A stretch of DNA of 64,000 nt, taken from CAUZIZ01 sp965222655. Lineage in GTDB: Bacteria > Acidobacteriota > UBA6911 > RPQK01 > JAJDTT01. Positions 59,991 to 64,000 of this stretch are shown here, in pieces. A program made the position numbers and the translations under genes. A model generated the notes under the pieces. That model ran no database searches and had not been told where the DNA came from. It was given only the letters and a program-made list of their open reading frames with translations. The DNA lies in contig CBDCUP010000022.1 of NCBI GenBank assembly GCA_965222655.1, positions 434,001 to 498,000 of the forward strand. The letters run 5' to 3'. Within the stretch, counting starts at the first letter, position 1. Each line of letters opens with the position of its first letter.

Positions 59991-62394
59991 AGAAGCATTG
60001 CTAGAACGAGCAAAGACCTACTTGGCTCGCAGCGGAAGTTTGTTCCACGAACGGACGATTCTGGTCCTGGCGATCCTGTTTCTAGCTGGGATAGGCCTCA
60101 TGACCTGGCAGCTCTCCCGTATCCAAGCGCACCTGGTGACAACTATGGCCCTCGCTTCTGCCGACTTCTATGCAGAGGCGATCGAGGAGTTTCGCACGCT
60201 CTATACGAGTGAAGTGGTGGAGCGCGTCCGAACCCAAGGGATCGAGGTAGTTCCCGACTATGAAGATAGACCGGGAACGATTCCGCTACCAGCTACCCTG
60301 AGTATGAAACTGGGTCAAAACATCGGGTCCAAGAATCTAGGAGCACGAACCCGACTCTACAGTGCCTACCCATTCCCCTGGCGGAAGGGAGGTCTCGAGG
60401 ACAAATTCGGCCGGGAGGCGTGGGAATACCTCAGGAACAACCCGGACCAATCGTTCCACCGGATCCAGCTTCTTCAGGGACGCAGGACCCTACGGTATGC
60501 CAAAGCGGATCTGATGCGTGCCGCCTGTGTTAATTGTCATAACACCGACCCACAGAGCCCCAAGACCGACTGGAAGGTGGGAGATGTGCGGGGGGTTCTT
60601 GAGATCGACTACCCCTTGGATGCCGTCGAAGCCATCAAAGATGAGGGACTCCAGGGCGCCCTGGCCTTGATGTCTACGCTCGCTCTGGTATGGCTGGGAG
60701 GGTTTGGATTGGCCATCGGTAAGCTTCGTCGAACTTCGGCCGACCTGGAGCAGATAGTGGATAGCCGGACCAGCGAGCTGAGAGAAGCGAACAGAGATCT
60801 GGAGGAGCAGGCCTCGGAGCGTGAGAAAGCCCAAGTGGCACTTCTCGAAAGCGAAAGGCGCTATAGAACACTGGTTGAAAACGCGCCCGAAGCCATCGTT
60901 GTATTGGATATGGACAGCGGAAGGTTCATTGACGTCAATGAAAACGCAGAACGGCTCTTCAAGTTCAGTCGCGAAGACCTTCTCCGCCTGGGCCCGTCGG
61001 ACTTGAGCCCGAAGCTACAGCCAGACCAAGAGCCCTCGGCCGAGGCCGCTTCCAAACTGTTACAAAGAGCTCTCGAAGGCGAAGTCTTGACTTTCGAGTG
61101 GCTCCATCGCGATGCCGTGGGCACAGAGATCCCGTGCGAGGTCCGGATGCTGAGATTGCCTTCCTCCCTCGCCAATCTGGTGCGGGGCAGCGTCACCGAT
61201 ATCAGGCCACGAAAGCAGGCCGAGAAGGAACGCCATGAGCTGGAAGCCCAAGTGCAGCATAGTCAGAAACTCGAGAGTCTGGGTGTGCTGGCCGGAGGAA
61301 TCGCCCACGACTTCAACAATCTGCTTACGCCTATCCTCGGCCATTCAGATCTAGCCCTGTCCAAACTTTCTCCCGCTTCTCCCGCAGCAGAGCATATCGA
61401 GTATATCCAGAAGGCGTCCCTCGGAGCAGCCGAGTTGTGCCAGCAGATGCTGGCCTATTCGGGGAAAGGACAATTTGTTGTTCGCTCCTTCAGTCTATCC
61501 TCACTTGTCAAAGAAATGGGGCACTTGCTCCAGACTGTCATCCCCAAGAATGTGGCGGTGGAGTTCAATCTGGCAGAGGACCTGCCGCCGATTGAAGCGG
61601 ATTCGTCCCAAATCCAACAGGTCTTCTTGAACCTGGTAACCAATGCTGCAGACGCCATCGGGGAAGAGAACGGTTTCATCTCCATCACGACCGGTACGCT
61701 CGAGGTTTCTGATGACTACGCCTATCAGGCGATATGGGATGAAAGTCTAGACCCGGGACTCTATACCTACGTGGAGGTCACCGACAGCGGTTGCGGAATG
61801 GACGATGAAACTCAGAGCCGGATTTTCGAGCCATTCTTCACCACCAAGGAAACGGGGCGCGGGCTAGGCCTGGCAGCGGTCCTGGGAATCGTTCGCGCCC
61901 ATCATGGAACCATCAAGATCTACAGCGAAGTCGGGCGAGGATCCACTTTCAAGGTCCTCCTCCCCTGCACCGAAAAATCGGAAGAACCCCTCGAGCAGAA
62001 CCTCGCTTCCCCTGTCGATTGGCATGGAAGTGGAACGGTTCTGGTCATCGATGACGAAGAGGCGGTACGAATCGTGGCGGCCAGAATGCTCGAATCAAAG
62101 GGATTCCAAGTCTTGACCGCAGGGGACGGAGTTGAGGCATTGGAGGTGTTCCAGAAGAACCGAGATCGGATTCGAGCTGTGCTGCTGGACCTGTCGATGC
62201 CCCAAATGGGTGGGGAGGAGGTCTTCAGAGAACTCCGCAAACTCCAACCCGGCATTCCCGTCATCATGTCGAGCGGATACAACGAAAAGGACGTCACCAG
62301 GAAATTTGTCGGCAAGAACCTCACAGGTTTCGTCCAGAAGCCCTACCGTCAGGCCGACCTGATGGACACTCTGCGTCGGATCCTGGAGCTCTGA
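59983..62394 (+). CDS. hybrid histidine kinase with DUF3365 heme-type sensor, PAS and receiver domains
   Basis: 803 residues from ATG 59983 (GGAGGAGC upstream). A membrane helix (about 24-45) leads to a periplasmic DUF3365/Tll0287-like domain with a CVNCH motif (C182, C185, H186), which could bind c-type heme and sense redox or gas. A second helix lies near 220-240, followed by a coiled coil, PAS (about 285-405), HisKA with H442 (GGIAHDFNNLLTPIL), HATPase_c (NLVTNAADAIGE, DSGCGMD, GRGLGLAAVLGI) and a C-terminal receiver with D736 (VLLDLSMPQMGG). No cognate regulator is adjacent. Confidence 0.93.
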   Translation: MSKEALLERAKTYLARSGSLFHERTILVLAILFLAGIGLMTWQLSRIQAHLVTTMALASADFYAEAIEEFRTLYTSEVVERVRTQGIEVVPDYEDRPGTIPLPATLSMKLGQNIGSKNLGARTRLYSAYPFPWRKGGLEDKFGREAWEYLRNNPDQSFHRIQLLQGRRTLRYAKADLMRAACVNCHNTDPQSPKTDWKVGDVRGVLEIDYPLDAVEAIKDEGLQGALALMSTLALVWLGGFGLAIGKLRRTSADLEQIVDSRTSELREANRDLEEQASEREKAQVALLESERRYRTLVENAPEAIVVLDMDSGRFIDVNENAERLFKFSREDLLRLGPSDLSPKLQPDQEPSAEAASKLLQRALEGEVLTFEWLHRDAVGTEIPCEVRMLRLPSSLANLVRGSVTDIRPRKQAEKERHELEAQVQHSQKLESLGVLAGGIAHDFNNLLTPILGHSDLALSKLSPASPAAEHIEYIQKASLGAAELCQQMLAYSGKGQFVVRSFSLSSLVKEMGHLLQTVIPKNVAVEFNLAEDLPPIEADSSQIQQVFLNLVTNAADAIGEENGFISITTGTLEVSDDYAYQAIWDESLDPGLYTYVEVTDSGCGMDDETQSRIFEPFFTTKETGRGLGLAAVLGIVRAHHGTIKIYSEVGRGSTFKVLLPCTEKSEEPLEQNLASPVDWHGSGTVLVIDDEEAVRIVAARMLESKGFQVLTAGDGVEALEVFQKNRDRIRAVLLDLSMPQMGGEEVFRELRKLQPGIPVIMSSGYNEKDVTRKFVGKNLTGFVQKPYRQADLMDTLRRILEL

Positions 62395-62404
62395 CGTAAA
62401 CGAA

Positions 62405-63457
62405 TCACTCCACGCAGAGCTTTGCCAGGTCTTGGTGATAGGCGAAGAGCGCAGGAGTCCCACCGGTGTGGAGAAAGACAACAGTCTGGTCTGCCGTCCA
62501 GCGCCCCCGGCGGATGTCGCTGATCAAGCCCGCCATAGCCTTGCCGGTATAGACGGGGTCGAGGAGGATTCCCTCATTCCGGGCAAGAAGACGGATCGCC
62601 TCCAGGCTTCCCGGTGTGGCGAGGCCATAGCCGTCGCCGATGAAGTCGGGAGTCAGGTTGATTTCCTCGGGACTGAGGCAGGACTCCAACCCCAGCATCT
62701 CGGCAGCTCCCTTGGCAAAGTCAGCCATGTAGACGGCTGTGTCGAAAGGCCACTGAATCGGCATGATGGCCTGCAGAGTTGCCTCCCATCCCAGCAGCTT
62801 CCGGGCCAGAAACATACCCGCTCCGGTAGAGCCGGCTGAGGAAAAATAGAGGGCGTCGACATTCAAGTCCCGGCTCTTGAGCTGATCGAGTAACTCCAAC
62901 AGTGCCAAGGTGTAACTCACGGTGGCAGCGGCCCTTGCCCGCGGATCAGCAACCGTGAAAACCCTCCGTCCCTGACTCCTGAGCGCTTCCGTCTTCTGCT
63001 CCAGTCGATGCCAGATAGCGGGCCCCATGGGGTCAGAAGTGAGCTCCACATGAGCGCCCACCAGGTGATCGATCAGGAAGTTACCTTGAAGCTCAGCATC
63101 GCTGTCTTGAGTGCTCAGGATGAGGAAGCATTCCAAACCCAGCTTTGCCGCCGCGGCGGCTGTCTGCCTACAGTTGTTGGATTGGACACCCGCCCCCCAG
63201 ACCAGTGTATCCGCGCCCTCTTCCAGGGCTCGGCCCAGGACGAATTCATTGTGGCGCGCCTTGTTTCCACCAAAGGCCAGACCGGTACAGTCATCCCGTT
63301 TGATCAGCATCCGAGGACCACCCAGATGGGCGCTCAAACGCGGCATGTCCTCCAGGGGGGTGGGCAGATGTGCCAGGCTGACCCGGGGTAGACGATCGAT
63401 CCGTTCCCGAATCTCCCTGATACCGATCTCTGAGACGATTCCCCCTTTGTTCTCCAC
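62405..63457 (-). CDS. D-cysteine desulfhydrase / ACC deaminase family PLP enzyme
   Basis: 350 residues of fold-type II. The PLP lysine is K66 in LAFGGNKARHNEF, and the stacking and phosphate-binding region is SSAGSTGAGMFLARKL. WGAGVQSNNCRQTAAAAAKLGL is the typical early block. FLHTGGTPALFAYH ends the family profile. In this family YedO/DcyD breaks D-cysteine to pyruvate, sulfide and ammonia, and ACC deaminases open 1-aminocyclopropane-1-carboxylate; the TGGTPALF ending leans to D-cysteine desulfhydrase, but the two cannot be separated by eye. Convergent with the kinase gene. Confidence 0.88.
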   Translation of the reverse strand: MENKGGIVSEIGIREIRERIDRLPRVSLAHLPTPLEDMPRLSAHLGGPRMLIKRDDCTGLAFGGNKARHNEFVLGRALEEGADTLVWGAGVQSNNCRQTAAAAAKLGLECFLILSTQDSDAELQGNFLIDHLVGAHVELTSDPMGPAIWHRLEQKTEALRSQGRRVFTVADPRARAAATVSYTLALLELLDQLKSRDLNVDALYFSSAGSTGAGMFLARKLLGWEATLQAIMPIQWPFDTAVYMADFAKGAAEMLGLESCLSPEEINLTPDFIGDGYGLATPGSLEAIRLLARNEGILLDPVYTGKAMAGLISDIRRGRWTADQTVVFLHTGGTPALFAYHQDLAKLCVE

Positions 63458-63716
63458 GAGTTCAGTCTAGACAGACGGCGACGAACGGTCAAGAAGACTC
63501 CCCGCACGGAGCGGATTCCAGAGCGCGAAGAAGCGACACCTCCGTCCGCCCTCCTTTCCGACTCAGACCCTGCCCTGTCGTGGACGTTCCAAAAGCCTTG
63601 AGGTAGAGTCATACAGCCGGACACCAGAATTGGATTGCCCGGGCGACTTGCCACAGGCAAGGTGGAGCAACGATACGACCAGAACCGACGGCACCACTCG
63701 AGAAGGAGGGATCAGC

Positions 63717-64000
63717 ATGACTGGACAGGATAGGGTTGCGATCGTTACAGGGGCAGGAACAGGCATCGGCAAATGCACTACTCTCGCACTTCTTCGGGAG
63801 GGCTACTCCGTCACCCTGGCCGGTCGTCGTAGGGAACCCTTGGAAGCGACTATCGAGGAGGCAGGACCGTTGGGTGAACGCGCCCTGGCCATACCCGCCG
63901 ACGTCGGAAAGCCAGACTCGGCCCAAGCGTTGTTTGCCAGGACCAGGGAGAGGTTCGGCCGGCTAGATCTACTCTTCAACAACGCCGGCTTTGGGGCACC
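63717..64000 (+). CDS. short-chain dehydrogenase/reductase, C-terminus off the window
   Basis: The first 94 residues are present from ATG 63717, preceded by GAAGGAGGG. The NAD(P) loop TGAGTGIGK (11-19), AGRRREPLEA (cofactor 2'-phosphate side, favouring NADP), ADV and LLFNNAGFGA (NNAG) are the classical SDR motifs in order. The catalytic Ser-Tyr-Lys lies beyond the right edge, so the substrate class is open. Confidence 0.9.
   Translation, partial: MTGQDRVAIVTGAGTGIGKCTTLALLREGYSVTLAGRRREPLEATIEEAGPLGERALAIPADVGKPDSAQALFARTRERFGRLDLLFNNAGFGA

Overview
The window reads as chromosomal DNA of a moderately GC-rich, Gram-negative-like environmental bacterium, most likely Acidobacteriota. This is an inference from gene content: DUF1549/DUF1553 cytochrome proteins paired with a DUF1501 protein, a twin-arginine Gfo/Idh/MocA oxidoreductase, a PQQ-like propeller, a VCBS lipoprotein and a gluzincin of the DUF4953/DUF5117 type. 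Planctomycetota share several of these families and cannot be excluded without a marker-gene tree. No rRNA or intact tRNA gene was recognised.

Layout. 1-2.9 kb: end of a DUF1549/DUF1553 gene and a GlcE-like FAD oxidoreductase. 3.1-6.9 kb (minus): NDP-sugar nucleotidyltransferase, 3D-domain protein, uvrC. 7.1-10.9 kb (plus): pgsA, fused aroDE, thrB and a transaldolase-like aldolase, probably one operon. 11.3-20.6 kb (minus): a surface-polysaccharide cluster (SGNH protein, asparagine-synthetase/glycosyltransferase fusion, ATP-grasp protein, glycosyltransferase) whose SGNH gene is cut by a 2,889-bp insertion sequence carrying a DruA-family gene plus an ISKra4-like transposase. 20.9-33.5 kb (plus, except arginase): ThiF/MoeB protein, His-rich Ni/Co transporter, secreted proteins, enolase-superfamily dehydratases, a 2-hydroxyacid-dehydrogenase-like protein, a FAD oxidoreductase, and arginase with delta-1-pyrroline-5-carboxylate dehydrogenase, which together give arginine catabolism. 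34.5-38.2 kb (minus): a split B12 acyl-CoA mutase with 2-hydroxyisobutyryl-CoA mutase signature residues and a PaaK-like CoA ligase, divergent from a chorismate-lyase-like protein, a sodium/solute symporter and a 51-residue membrane protein. 41.1-43.6 kb (minus): a bufferin-type system (DUF2063, DUF692 MNIO enzyme, Tat-exported Cys-rich peptide). 43.8-53.8 kb: PQQ-like propeller, coiled-coil protein, DUF1501 plus DUF1549/1553 pair, zinc metalloprotease. 54-64 kb: FitA/VapC-type toxin-antitoxin pair with a predicted leaderless promoter, SelA-like PLP enzyme, Gfo/Idh/MocA protein, VCBS lipoprotein, hybrid histidine kinase with a heme-type sensor, D-cysteine desulfhydrase-like enzyme and a truncated SDR.

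The intergenic spaces hold many small repeats: a 175-bp element with inverted ends and 4-bp target duplications (two copies), a 179-bp element with 21-bp inverted ends, an IS200/IS605-like relic, a triple-hairpin REP family (four copies), GCC-rich hairpins, and two copies 24 kb apart of a 900-bp sequence that differ by about 28 substitutions and no indels. That pair looks like a mobile structured RNA rather than a protein gene.

Strongest leads: the DruA/transposase insertion sequence with exact ends, the 900-bp twin element, the HcmAB-like mutase locus, the Tat-exported bufferin variant and the rearranged asnB-glycosyltransferase open frame.
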